From positions 763,520,173-763,541,172 of the forward strand of contig NC_081408.1 of the NCBI RefSeq assembly GCF_030272615.1: a stretch of DNA of 21,000 nt. Direction: 5' to 3'. Positions within the stretch are counted from its first letter, which is position 1. Every line of letters begins with the position of its first letter. Under the pieces are notes generated by a model. It had not been told where the DNA came from. It ran no database searches and saw only the letters and a list, made by a program, of their open reading frames with translations. The position numbers were made by a program, and so were the translations under genes. The stretch is from Cryptomeria japonica (lineage: Eukaryota; Streptophyta; Pinopsida; Cupressales; Cupressaceae). Shown piece by piece: positions 1 to 9,039 of this stretch.

Positions 1-28
1 CACATAAAACACATAAAACATAAAAAAA

Positions 29-39
29 CTATTTATACC
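29..39 (-). promoter_or_regulatory. TATA box of LTR A
   Basis: The minus strand reads GGTATAAATAG, a strong plant TATA box about 785 bases into the putative LTR. The transcript would start near or just beyond the left edge of the window. A matching CTATAAATAG occurs in LTR B at 16313-16322. Confidence 0.55.
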
Positions 40-470
40 TTGCTAACTCTGCCTTCTCCTTCGGATTAGACCTTCGGTGAAGTGAAAAATGTGCCCCTTC
101 CTCACTTAAGTGGAATGGTCCTTGATGGGAATGTGGAATTATCTCCAAGTGCTCAACAAGATAGGATTTTGATAGGATTTGAATTGGAAGATTGAAGGAA
201 GAAGAGAGAGGAGAAATGGGCAGCATGAGAATGCTATGAGAAGAAGTGGATCCTTTGTGAGGAAATGATCATCCAACTTATAGATTGGAAGAGGCCAATG
301 AAGGGCCAAGATTGATTTCCTTATGGAGCATTGATATTGATTTGAGATAGAAGGCATGGATCAAGGGTGCCTTGGGAAAATAAACAGGAATATAAAATTC
401 CTTGGGGGAAGAAATTTGAATTTCAAAATGAGGAATTAAAAATTCCAAAATAAGGATAAATTGAGGGATT

Positions 471-492
471 CAAAGAAATTTGAATTTCTTTG
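471..492. repeat. Perfect 10-bp inverted repeat in LTR A
   Basis: CAAAGAAATT (471-480) and AATTTCTTTG (483-492) are exact reverse complements separated by TG. They sit inside U3, so they could be a protein-binding palindrome. They could also be a chance product of the AT-rich composition; a second AATTTGAATTTC-like stretch lies near 412-425. Confidence 0.5.
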
Positions 493-824
493 AGAGACTC
501 AATGTTGATGTGACATGAGTGGGAATTAAAACTTGGAGAATAATTATAAGCATTATTATGATAGATTCTAGAAAGATTAATTAGGTTGGGTGGGATTAGG
601 AAAAAGTGATTTGTAGAAATAACATGAATAAACTGAGGGGGTTTAGAGGAAATATTATTGGAGGGGACTTTAGAAGAATAGGGGAATAATTAATTTATTT
701 GATAAATTAATTATTGGACAATAGTGATAGAATTAATCTTTAGAAGAATAAGGATAACACAATTAAGTCAATTAATTATGTTGACAGGCTTAAACTAATT
801 AAATATTAATTTTAGGTGTCTACA

Positions 825-839
825 TTTTGCCCCTCTTTG
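825..839 (-). other. Polypurine tract of element A
   Basis: The minus strand reads CAAAGAGGGGCAAAA directly before the TGTAG LTR start. This is the expected primer for plus-strand DNA synthesis in LTR retroelements. The same tract, one A shorter, abuts LTR B at 17305-17318. A second purine tract (minus CCTCTCGAGGGGGCATA) lies at about 978-995 and is matched in B at about 17404-17419. Confidence 0.55.
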
Positions 840-871
840 ATATAGCATCATGAAATGATGTTATATCAAAG
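835..871. repeat. Hairpin overlapping the PPT of element A
   Basis: Left arm CTTTGATATAGCATCAT (835-851) and right arm ATGATGTTATATCAAAG (855-871) pair at 16 of 17 positions around a GAA loop. The stem begins inside the polypurine tract. A related stem exists at the same place in element B (17314-17349), which argues that the structure is kept rather than accidental. Confidence 0.65.
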
Positions 872-2837
872 AAGAATAAAACATAGTGGAAGAAAAGGAT
901 AAGGACTAGTAGCATGATGCCCCAGTCACAAGATGAGGAAGAATGATGAGGAGGAAGGATGACGAGGAAGTAGTTTTATGCCCCCTCGAGAGGACATGCG
1001 GGTTCGAAGAACACGGGTGTGCTCTTGAAATGGATTAGAAGACCAGATGATGAAAGGATGAAGGTGATGAAAGAGGGAATGAATGAATGGATTGGAGTTT
1101 TGTGAATGAAATGAGATAAAGTAAGGATAAATGGATGGGATTTCTTGTTGAGAAAATATAGATAGCAAGCCTAGGTTTGATATTGTCATGGATAGTCTAC
1201 ACCACTGATTATAAGAACTAGGATGATATGAAGATTTGAGGCGTGGACTGATGCTCAATCAAACAGGAATGCTTTGCACACAATCATGCAAGTTTTGATA
1301 AAAAAATGCAATGTTTTTGGTTCGTACAAGGAAAATCTTCAAACACACCATGCCATGAAAACTATGCCCCATTATAAACTAGCCAAGACATACCAAGATA
1401 TAGGATGATCAAGGCAGTCCTGAACAAGTATACTCCTAGGACACAAGCTGAAAATTAAAGTGAAAAGATCAAGATGCAAACAACATGCACATGACCAACT
1501 GGCATCTCTTTCCAAGAGTACAAAATGGATTTGGATAAACTGTCGGACTAGGGAAGGAGGCATCTCGATGGGCAGGTGATGGATTTGGATGAACTGCCAG
1601 ACATGGGAAGGATTCATCCCGACGGGTAGGGTGTGGATAGATTAATGGATGGAAAAAGACAAGTTGGATGTGCAAGGTCTACAAATGAGAGGATTGCCAC
1701 TTGGATTTGATTAGCAATGTATGGATGGGTGCTTGGATTAAGCACAAGTCAGTGTGAGATCAAGTAGATGGGAAAAGCTCAGCTTGATGGATTGGATAGG
1801 ATTGGAAGAAAGATAAATGATTAGATAGGATTAGATTGGGGATGAGATGATTGAATAGGATTGAATTGGGGATGGGATTAATGATTGAGTTGGAAGAGAT
1901 GGAGAATATGATTAGATGAGATGAGATTGGATTAGAAATTGGATAGGATTTAATTGACTAGAACCAATGACAAGGGAGAACCAAGGATTGGTAAAAGGAT
2001 GGATAGAGGGAGGGAGATATTGTTTGGATAGGGGACAGATAGATTGAGTGGATGGATATGAATAAGATATGTAGGAATAAAGGATGGAGGGTAGGGTGAT
2101 GGAGACCCAAGGACTATACTACAAAGGAGTGTAATTCCCCATAGTAGAGGTAGTGGAATGAAGCATAGGAAAGATGGTGGATAATAATGGAAAAATGATG
2201 TGTAATGAATATGGATGGTCGAGTTATTAAGGCTTGTGTTTTCCAAAGCATGCATGCAAATATGTTATTTTGCCTCTATATGATCCATACCAAAGATAAG
2301 AATGGAGGATTCATTTTGATAGGATAATGGATATGAGATGGAGGATACATATAGGATATTCAATATCAAAGATAGGAAAGGAGAATGGACTTAGATAGGA
2401 TGCAGATGGATGGGCCGATTGCATGGATGAAGCTTGCCCCCAAGTGTAGAGTGCAAGAGGATGAGGGAATTACACATGACACTTGAATGCCAAGTTTTCG
2501 TCATGATACTTACCCAATGCGCCACAAGAAGTGGTTTTCACCATTGGATGAAATGATTTTTCTTTACTTTTTTTTTTGTTTTGGTTTTGATTTTGATTTT
2601 GATTTTTTGATTTTTGTTTTTGAATTTTTGAATTTTGGAATAGTTTGGATAGATAAGGATGAGGATGAGTGGATAGTGGATATGTGAAGGAGGAAGGGAG
2701 GACTCAAACATCTATCTCCATGGATGGTATCCCTTAGTATTTCTTTGAACTTGAGGTATGCTCATAGATGTTGGTAACCACAGTTGGGGAGATGAAATGG
2801 ATAGGGGATGGAAAATAAGGATTTACGAAGGATTGGA
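872..2837. other. Purine-skewed, GGAT-rich internal region of element A; no gene seen
   Basis: The plus strand is dominated by short GGAT, GATTGG, GATGGA and GATGAG words, densest at about 1720-1960 and 2280-2460. Both strands carry only short frames whose composition simply mirrors this bias. TGCCCC recurs at 918, 979, 1365 and about 2436. The start (918-1040) is similar to 17395-17470 in element B, including GCCCCCTCGAGAG followed by TTCGAAGAACACGGG in A and TTTCAAAAACTTGGG in B. I see no domain, promoter or RNA gene. The region is probably untranslated 3' internal sequence of the retroelement. Confidence 0.4.
2557..2640. repeat. T-rich (GATTTT)n-like low-complexity tract
   Basis: A run of T and GATTTT/GAATTTT words, including a stretch of more than ten T. 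It interrupts the surrounding purine-rich sequence. Simple-sequence expansion is the plainest reading. Confidence 0.7.
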
Positions 2838-3085
2838 CTAATGGAATGGGATTGTGAAAAATGGATGGTGGATAATGGATGAGGTTTTGCAAAATTTATG
2901 GAAGATCAATATTGACACATACCTTGAAGGGTGGTGGAGTAGTGGAGGAGAGGGTTTTGAATTAGATGGAGGATAAAGTGTGGATTTTGGGACATGAAGA
3001 ACCAAAATAGAAGAAGGGGATGATGGAGTTGGGATGGTGGATTTTGGGTCATAAGGACCCAAAATGGATTTTAGAGTTCGAGTAG
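2838..3085 (-). pseudogene. Remnant of Ser/Pro-rich repetitive coding sequence (element A)
   Basis: The minus-strand frame ending near 2838 contains MGPYDPKS and LVLHVPKS units. These resemble the ILGPYIPK/ILGPYIPP units at the C-terminal end of the larger frame at 3360-4680. At DNA level the shared word is GGACCCAAAATGGAT on the plus strand (about 3055, 3533 and, with TCCC, 3583). This looks like the downstream continuation of the same repetitive protein after stops and frameshifts. No catalytic motif is visible. Confidence 0.35.
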
Positions 3086-3359
3086 TGTTTGATGGAGGAT
3101 TGGAGGATTTATGAATGGATGGAGCTTATGGATTTCCAAGTTTGGATGTCAATTCTGATTTTACTTTGGGATGCATTGCTTCTTTGAGTAATTTGGCAAT
3201 CCATATAGTTTTTTATTTTTTATTTTGGGGCCTTTGTGGCCCTTTTTATTTTTCTTTCTTTCAGATCATATTTTTCTTTTGAGCATGTTGTATTGAGGGG
3301 ACATGTTGATCCTTTGATTTTTGTGGATTTTGAGCTTTATGCTTTTTAAGTTGGGCATC
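3086..3359. other. Spacer between two coding remnants
   Basis: T-rich on the plus strand, with a GGCC-TTTGT-GGCC short stem at about 3229-3241. No supported frame on either strand. Confidence 0.4.
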
Positions 3360-4680
3360 CTAATTTCTTCCAATAGCAATGGGACGGGTGTATGTAGATG
3401 AATGACTTAAGGATTTTGTGGATGGTGAGATGATGAAAGGAGAGTGTTGGGAGGCATTCAATGATGTGTGCCTTTGTTGATCTTTCTTCAGGATTATTTG
3501 AGGTGAGAGGGTGGCGGATGGAGGAATGTAAGGACCCAAAATGGATGGAAGGAATGGAGGACTTAGTTTTGGAATATAGGGTCCCAAAATGGATGTGGAT
3601 GACCGGGGATAAAGGGATATTGATTTGCATGAAGGACTTTTGGATTTAGGAGGAATAGTGGATGTACCAACATCTTGAGTGTTATCTTGAGGACCCTTAT
3701 TATTTCGAAAACAGGATGCAAGTCCATTTTGAGAGGGATGAGATGTGGAAGGAGGATTAGGATCTTTAGATGGATTGGGATCATGACATGGATATGAAGG
3801 GATACTTTGATCTTGACTAGGGAGGGTATCATGAGATGGAGTGGGAGGGGTAATTGGATCCTGAGATGGGAGAGGATCATGCGATGGAGAGAGAGGGTTG
3901 GATAGAGGAATAATATGATCATGAGAGGTAGTGGAGGGGGTGGGATCATTAGATGGAGTGGAGGGAGATGCATCATGAGATGGAGAGGATTTTATGCTAG
4001 CATGATTTGGAACAAGCTTTTGGCATATTTGGAGTTGTGGGGATTGTGTGATGGAGGAGGATATGGAAGCTTCAACTTGGGTGGATGGAGGAATGATGGT
4101 ATCATGAAGTATGGGGGATTGGGATTTGTTTTGAGGTGGAGGTGATTGAGGTGGATGAAGGAATTGAGGAGATTTGGAAACATTGTTTTGAGGTGGGGAT
4201 TTTGTCTCCTTTGCTAGCATGTCTTGGATAAGATTATGGATGATGAATTTGGAGGACGTGGATAATATGGATTTTGGAGGATTAGGACTGGATGGAGGAT
4301 TGGGATAATGGATTGGAGAATTAGGATTGATGTTTAGAGGATTATGGAGTAAAGGATTTGGATGGGGAGTAGAGGTAAAGAATGTGTTGTAAAAGGATGG
4401 GGATTCGGATGTAGATGGGAGGAGAGATGAAGGTATATATGTGGATGAGGGATAATATGGAGAGGTGGGTGGTGAATAAGATGGCTTTCCCTTGTCAAAG
4501 GTAGAGGAAGGGTAAGAGATATGATACAGATTGGGATTATGTGTAATGCGTTGAGGTGGGATGGATGAAGGTATGATAGGTGGATGAGATTATGGGATTG
4601 ACTTGGTAGGCAGGCTGAGGTGGTTCGTGAAATTCCATGAGCATCTTCTCATACCAAGCTTTGAAATTCTGGGTGGCCAT
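3360..4680 (-). pseudogene. Decayed repetitive Ser/Pro/His-rich ORF of element A, function unknown
   Basis: An open minus-strand frame runs from about 4600 to 3360; its last in-frame ATG (4220) gives 286 residues. Reading further upstream, a good ATG at 4680 opens with MATQNFKAWYEKMLMEF, a more normal amphipathic N-terminus rich in W, Y, M and F. It joins the Pro-rich frame after one frameshift at about 4590-4620. The middle (minus 3990-3770) contains tandem PSHD-x-LPSQD-x-like units. The C-terminal part has repeated ILGPYIP units. Ser, Pro, His and Asn make up most of the protein and no enzymatic motif is seen. It lies in the sense orientation of element A, between putative pol (out of sight) and the 3' LTR, so it may be an extra retroelement ORF or a gag-like linker protein. 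The composition partly reflects the GGAT-rich opposite strand, which limits confidence that all of it was ever translated. Confidence 0.5.
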
Positions 4681-4689
4681 GTTAAGAAT

Positions 4690-5345
4690 GAGGGATTAGA
4701 TGGAATTGGATGAATATGAGGATTAGGACTTGGCTTCGAATGATGATGGATTATATTTGATTAGATTTTGATTGGATTTGATTTGGATTGAACTTGATTT
4801 GATTGGATTGGTCCTTGGATTAGGATTTGATTTGATTGGATTGGTCCTTGGATCAGGAATTGATTTGATTGGATTTGAATTGGATTGGGATTACACCTTA
4901 GCCTTTAGATTAGGACTTAGATGAGGATTGATGATTTATTGGAATTGATTGGATTAAAGGATTGGATGATTGATTGATGAAGGATTGGATAATCGAATTA
5001 GAAAGATGGATTGACTGATTGATTGGAATTTTGGAGATTTGATTGGATTAGAGGGATAATGATTATGGAAGAATGAATGAATAGTAGGAAGGAGAAAGGG
5101 GGAGGCTACCCAAAGTTGAATGAATGATTTGGACAAAAATATTGGTTGAGGAAGGATGATTGTTTGGAATGGATGAAAGTGGATTGGGGGTAGGAGAATT
5201 GCTTGGATAAATAGAAATTGATTAGAGATTTGATGATGACAAGATGAAATTTGGAAAGAGGGAGGATTGATTGGTTGGAGGAATGATGGACTTGGCAAGA
5301 GATATCAAGCAATGAATACACATTGGCCACTGATGCACATAGACA
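4690..5345. repeat. Degenerate (GATTGGATT)n simple-sequence region
   Basis: The plus strand consists of GATTGG, GATTTGATTGG and GGATTAGGA words, most regular at about 4740-4880, where a GATTGGATTGGTCCTTGG phrase occurs twice. It then grades into less regular GATTGA/GGATGA sequence to about 5300. Short frames here only reflect this composition. It lies upstream of the minus-strand ATG at 4680 and would be leader or intron of that unit. Confidence 0.6.
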
Positions 5346-5633
5346 ATCCAAACACATTGTGCTACCCTAGGAAGTTATATGAGGAGGAAAACCTTTGCTT
5401 GTTGACTTGGGTACACACCCAATAGCTAATCAGAATACGGCCACTGGGTCTCACGCAATGGATTCCCAACACCGTATTAACCGATTCCAAATGATAATGG
5501 GGGAACAATATGGCAAGTCTCTTGGGGGAGTTACTATCTCCCTTGCACAAAGATTATCCACCTTTCGGAGGTGAACCGGGTGGCTTCTAATCCTAGAGAT
5601 TTTAGTATGGATTTCCGTTCGAAGACTACTCCT

Positions 5634-5741
5634 TGTAGTCACGCAAGCGCGATTGAGGCCTATATACCTACAAAGTACTAAGCAAGATGTAGTCACACAA
5701 GCATGATTGAGACCTCAAGGGACCCTACAAAGTGCTTAATA
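5634..5741. repeat. 54-bp tandem duplication, two diverged copies
   Basis: TGTAGTCACGCAAGCGCGAT (from 5634) and TGTAGTCACACAAGCATGAT (from 5688) start two units. Both continue with GAGGCC/GAGACC and CCTACAAAGT. The visible differences within the quoted heads are all C/T or G/A. Confidence 0.75.
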
Positions 5742-5794
5742 TGAGAGTGAACTCTCAAATAGCTCCGTCCTCCAAAATTTCTATCTCAAGAGGC

Positions 5795-5807
5795 CTATTT
5801 ATTATAG
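5795..5807 (-). promoter_or_regulatory. TATA-like box on the minus strand
   Basis: The minus strand reads CTATAATAAATAG followed by GCCTCTTGAG. It resembles plant LTR core promoters. There is no independent support. Confidence 0.3.
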
Positions 5808-5924
5808 TGAATTGGAATGCCCAATGTTATGCCCTGCATACCTAACCCCCATTAGTTTACTTGTGTTGAAAATATGGCTCCCTCTTTTTTCTTTCTGTTG
5901 CTTTGTTTTTGTAGTTTTGTCTGG

Positions 5925-6416
5925 CAACCTTGGAACCCCATAGTTTTGAGGTCTCCTTTGTTTGCTTTTGCATTGTCCTACCCCAGAACCCTAGAGTCCT
6001 TAGACAGGTGTTTTTTTTCTTGTTCACAACTTCGGAACCCTGGAGTCCCAAAGTCATGTCTTGTCCTTTTCTTTTTGTTGAAGCCTCGAACTTCAGAGTC
6101 CTGAAGTCCCGAGTTCTTCATGTGTTGTTTTGTATTTCGACCCCGAAACCATGAAGTCTCGAGGTTGTCTTGTCTTTCAACCCCAGACCCCTGGAACCTC
6201 AGAGTTCCGAGGTCCTTTTATTCCTTTTTACCTCGGAACCCCGAAGTCCCGAGGTCATTTTGTGTCTTTTAACTCGGAACCCCAGAACCCTAGAGTCCTG
6301 AGGTCTTTTGCTTCTTTTTTTAAATTCACCCGGAACCCCGAGGTCTCGAGGTGAATTTTGTTGGTTTTTGTTTGCTACCTCACAACCCCGAAACCCCAGA
6401 GTCCCGAGGTCTCATT
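5925..6416. repeat. Palindromic CCTCGG...CCGAGG repeat, cluster 1 (about 10 copies)
   Basis: Degenerate copies of a 24-34 bp motif near CCTCGGAACCCCGAAGTC-CCGAGGTC recur at roughly 5930, 5982, 6030, 6085, 6138, 6180, 6231, 6272, 6329 and 6379, about 50 bp apart. The spacers between them are T-rich. The best copy (6231-6254) is an imperfect palindrome with CCTCGG and CCGAGG ends. Frames crossing the array show the repeat as protein (NPRVLR-like), but they have no start context or conservation I can point to. A satellite or leader repeat is more likely. Confidence 0.75.
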
Positions 6417-6714
6417 TAAGGTGATCGTATGAACGAAGTTTGGGGGGGAGGGGAGGGGGTGTACAAATAAGAGGAATGAACTTTTCTAAGTTCATTTATG
6501 CAATGAAGTTTCTTAGAGCTCCTAGTTGCGACCTCCCAACTTTGCGCCCCTGTGTTGCTGAGTGTCTTGCGTGTTTTTCTCACCAGGTTGGTGAATTTTT
6601 CTCCCTCCTTGGGATTTCATGTTTTGATCTTGTCGTTTTTAGTTTTCTTGCTTAGATTTTTTGGGTTTTCTTTCTCATTTTTTCATGTTGTTTTTTTCCA
6701 CGTGCCCTAGTTTT
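6417..6714. other. Unique spacer between the two palindromic-repeat clusters
   Basis: Contains the G-run at 6442-6459 and then pyrimidine-rich sequence with CTCACCAG at about 6577-6584, a possible splice acceptor for plus-strand transcription. No convincing ORF. Confidence 0.4.
6442..6459 (+). other. Potential G-quadruplex
   Basis: Seven, four and five G separated by single A. The seven-G run can supply two tracts, giving four G3 tracts in 18 bases. Formation is inferred from pattern only. Confidence 0.5.
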
Positions 6715-7200
6715 CCTCATCTTGGAACCCCAGACTTCCTGAGTTCCGGGAAGGATAGTGTTTTTCACCTCGAAACCCCGAAGCTCTGAGGTTGGTTCCT
6801 TCAGTCACGCCTTTTCACCCCAAAACCTTGGAGTTCTGGGTCAGCTCATAATCTCTAGAGAGAAATACCCTTGACCCTGGAACCCCAGAGTCCTGAGGTC
6901 CTTTTACTGGGCCACTACTTTAACCCCGAATCCCTGGAGTTCTGAAGTATCTTCTTGGTGCCTTGTTGATCTACTCCAGGACCTCGGAACCCCGAGGTCA
7001 CAAAGTTAACCTTTTCATCTATCCCGGAACCCCGGAGTTCTGGACTGTGTTCAGTTTATCCACCCCGGAATACTAGAGTTCTAGAGTTTGTTTTTAAATC
7101 TGTCCACCTTTGAACCCCGAAACCCCAAAGTTCCAAGGTCACTTGTTTTATAACAAATTTATCCACCCCGGAACTCCGAAACCCCGGAGTCCTGAACTAG
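6715..7200. repeat. Palindromic CCTCGG...CCGAGG repeat, cluster 2 (about 10 copies)
   Basis: The same motif as in 5925-6416 recurs at about 6723, 6768, 6817, 6873, 6921, 6974, 7022, 7062, 7110 and 7164, again about 50 bp apart. Many copies carry the GGAACCCCGGAGTTCTG variant. The array ends about 70 bp before the ATG of the reading frame at 7273, so it may be that frame's leader or promoter. Confidence 0.75.
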
Positions 7201-7272
7201 ATGATATTATTAATATTTTTATCTATGCAATGGATTAATTCTTGATTCTTTCTTACAAATCAAAGCATTTAG

Positions 7273-7884
7273 ATGGACCCAACTTCCAGCAAGAGAGGCA
7301 AGGAGATAGACAAACTTCCCTTGATAATGAAATATCAATATCAACGACAGGTGTATGTTTCAAAGCTAGATGATCAGATGAATTGGGTTACAGACATAGA
7401 GGTGGGCCACATTGAGAAAGAGGATATTAAAACATAGTTGGAATGACCAAGGCCAAAGGCCACGTGGAGAAGGATCAAGAGATTAGGCCTGGTGGAGGCA
7501 ACCATCTTCCCATAGTTAGTCCAAGCTGCTGAGTTTATCATGACTGTGGCACAATTTTACAATGTAGATACAAGAAAGTGCATGGATGCTCAAGGTAGGA
7601 CGGTAATTGACTTGTCTGCAAAGATGCTAGGATTTGTGTTTGGCATCCCTGCAAGAGATGAAGTATTCCTAACCACCGAAGAAGAAGCCCTTGGGGTATT
7701 GAATAGTAATATTGCTTCAAATAAGAGACATGTGAATGAGAACTGGTTAGAGGAGGAGAGAAAAACATGGCTAAAAGCCACAAATGGGTTGAAGACAAAC
7801 TTTAAGGATCCACAAAGAGATTTGATCATCATGCTAAGTAAAGCCTTCGGTAAGCCAGATTGCAGGCATTTCCATCCCTGGATG
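7273..7884 (+). pseudogene. Hypothetical plant repeat protein, 5' part, split by the copia insertion
   Basis: ATG at 7273 opens a frame (MDPTSSKRGKEID...) that stays in phase to the insertion point, 204 codons. It is interrupted only by TAG 7435-7437, TGA 7444-7446 and TAG 7513-7515. The longest open piece starts at 7540 and contains YNVDTRKCMDAQGRTVIDLS, LGFVFGIP and ENWLEEERKTW. The AQFYN...GR...LS...GIP pattern loosely recalls putative plant transposon proteins, but I do not recognise a named family with confidence. The frame continues in exact phase at 15600 once the copia element and one GGATG copy are removed, for 278 codons in total. All three stops are one C-to-T step from CAG or CGA. 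Confidence 0.6.
7880..7884 (+). repeat. Target-site duplication, left copy
   Basis: GGATG directly precedes the left LTR and is repeated at 15595-15599 directly after the right LTR. Five bp is the usual Ty1/copia duplication length. Confidence 0.95.
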
Positions 7885-8149
7885 TGATAGTTTTGATACT
7901 TAATATAAGTACAGATCCAATAGCCAACAAGATGAGAGGGGGGGGGGGTGAATCATACAAACTTAATCATCCATAAAAATATCAGATTCAACCTCGGTAA
8001 CATATATCAGTCATATAACCGAAAACTGTCAAACATGCAAACACAAAAGCATATGAACAATATAAACCTCATAACACCAGATTTAACGTGGAAACCCAAA
8101 TAGGGAAAAACCACTGTGGGATTTCAGACCCACTAAGAAATATACTCTT

Positions 8150-8365
8150 CTAGAGTATGCTCGGTTAAAAGCAAATCCTGTTAAAGATTACAAAACACAT
8201 TGCTAGATGTGACCCGGTTAAGGGATTTCCCTTAGATCTGTTAGGATCTTCACTTTGTTAGAAGTGACCTTGTCAAAGGATTTCAAACACTCAATCAGAA
8301 TGTCGCCTTGTTAGAGGATTTACATATAATACTGTTAAGTCCACTTGGTTAAGAGATTTCCTGTC
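8150..8365. repeat. Degenerate short repeats inside the copia LTR (also 14390-14600)
   Basis: Phrases of the form (T/G)GTTA(A/G)(A/G)GGATTTC recur about eight times at 20-40 bp spacing, for example CGGTTAAGGGATTTCC, TTGTTAGAGGATTTAC and TGGTTAAGAGATTTCC. In sense orientation they lie in the R-U5 half of the LTR. They could be structural or regulatory; no function is shown. Confidence 0.45.
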
Positions 8366-8993
8366 ACTTTCACAAAATAACAGTAATAGAATCTATCTGC
8401 AACTTCACATCTAAAATGCTAAAGCAGATTCCTATTTGTTCAATACAATCTAGACATATAACTAATCTTGTCTATCTGCTGGGCATCAATATTCTATTTT
8501 TCTAACAGATCTTCAAGCTTCTGTGCTGGGTAATCACTATGTAGCATCCCCTGTGCATACGCTTGCCCGCATATATTGTTTATCAACAGTTCCTTTTTTA
8601 TAAACAATCTTCTAACCACTTAATCTCCTTGATCACATTTCCCATGATCAATCATAGCCATCAGATCTTCAATCTTGTCCAGGTTCATTGTATCTTTCTA
8701 TCTGAAAATGTTTTACCCCGCCTCGGAACTTGCACATTCACCTTGGAACTTGTGTTAGGGTAATGCAGTTCAATCTAAGCTATAGATCTTCTTGCCGACT
8801 TTCCATTGCCTTAGATTTGTTAACAAACTTCTTCCACGGCTTACCAATCATTGATCCACTCCAGCTCATCAACATCTTTCATTAAATATCACATGTAAAC
8901 ATTTAATGCATTCTGTTATAGCTCGGTTACAACTCGGTGAATACTAAACTTTACTCAGTAGACATTCTATCTTCATTAATCGACTGCGATAAC

Positions 8994-9039
8994 CTTAAGT
9001 TTTACTGACTAGGTTCCTTAGGGTTTACCGACTAGGTTC
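8994..9039. repeat. 23-bp tandem duplication unique to the 3' LTR
   Basis: Two units, each running from CTTA to CTAGGTTC, differ at four positions. The 5' LTR has a single unit around 15228-15250. This accounts for most of the LTR length difference. Confidence 0.85.

Larger units (their letters stand above)
1..824 (-). mobile_element. Partial LTR (U3 part, 3' LTR) of minus-strand retroelement A
   Basis: Read on the minus strand this segment begins TGTAGACACC at 824, immediately after a purine-rich tract (825-839). That is the arrangement expected at the start of a 3' LTR. Going left it is AT-rich near the boundary (ATTAATTTATTTGATAAATTAATT around 690-712, in pieces), then purine-skewed. It reaches a good TATA box at 29-39, so essentially the whole U3 is present while R and U5 lie beyond the left edge. 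The LTR of element B (to 17304) has the same order: TGTAG start, AT-rich stretch, TATAAATAG. No coding frame is visible. The partner 5' LTR is not in the window, so the LTR call rests on terminus, PPT, TATA and comparison with B. Element class cannot be proved from this piece. Confidence 0.6.
5346..5924. other. Moderate-complexity non-coding block, possible leader or LTR fragment
   Basis: Composition changes sharply here from GGAT-rich to balanced. I see a short stem CACCT-TTCGG-AGGTG at about 5560-5574, a tandem duplication at 5634-5741, and a minus-strand TATA-like box at 5795-5807. No frame over about 80 codons exists and none shows a domain. On the minus strand the order TATA, repeats, then the ATG at 4680 would fit a promoter plus long leader, or the R-U5 of a different LTR. 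No matching second copy is in the window. Confidence 0.35.

Noticed and set aside
926-2255. Several minus-strand ORFs of 80-110 codons
   Set aside because: They reflect the GGAT-rich strand bias (Ser/Pro/His/Ile composition), overlap each other in different phases, and show no domain.
5874-6354. Overlapping plus-strand frames through the palindromic array
   Set aside because: They only translate the repeat in different phases, and the repeat spacing (about 50 bp) does not hold a frame.
5925-7200. CRISPR-like array
   Set aside because: Repeats are degenerate and spacers are T-rich rather than unique sequence of fixed length. The genome is plant.
8563-8763. Short plus-strand ORF, repeated at 14800-15000
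   Set aside because: It lies within both LTRs, antisense to the element, and is duplicated only because the LTR is.
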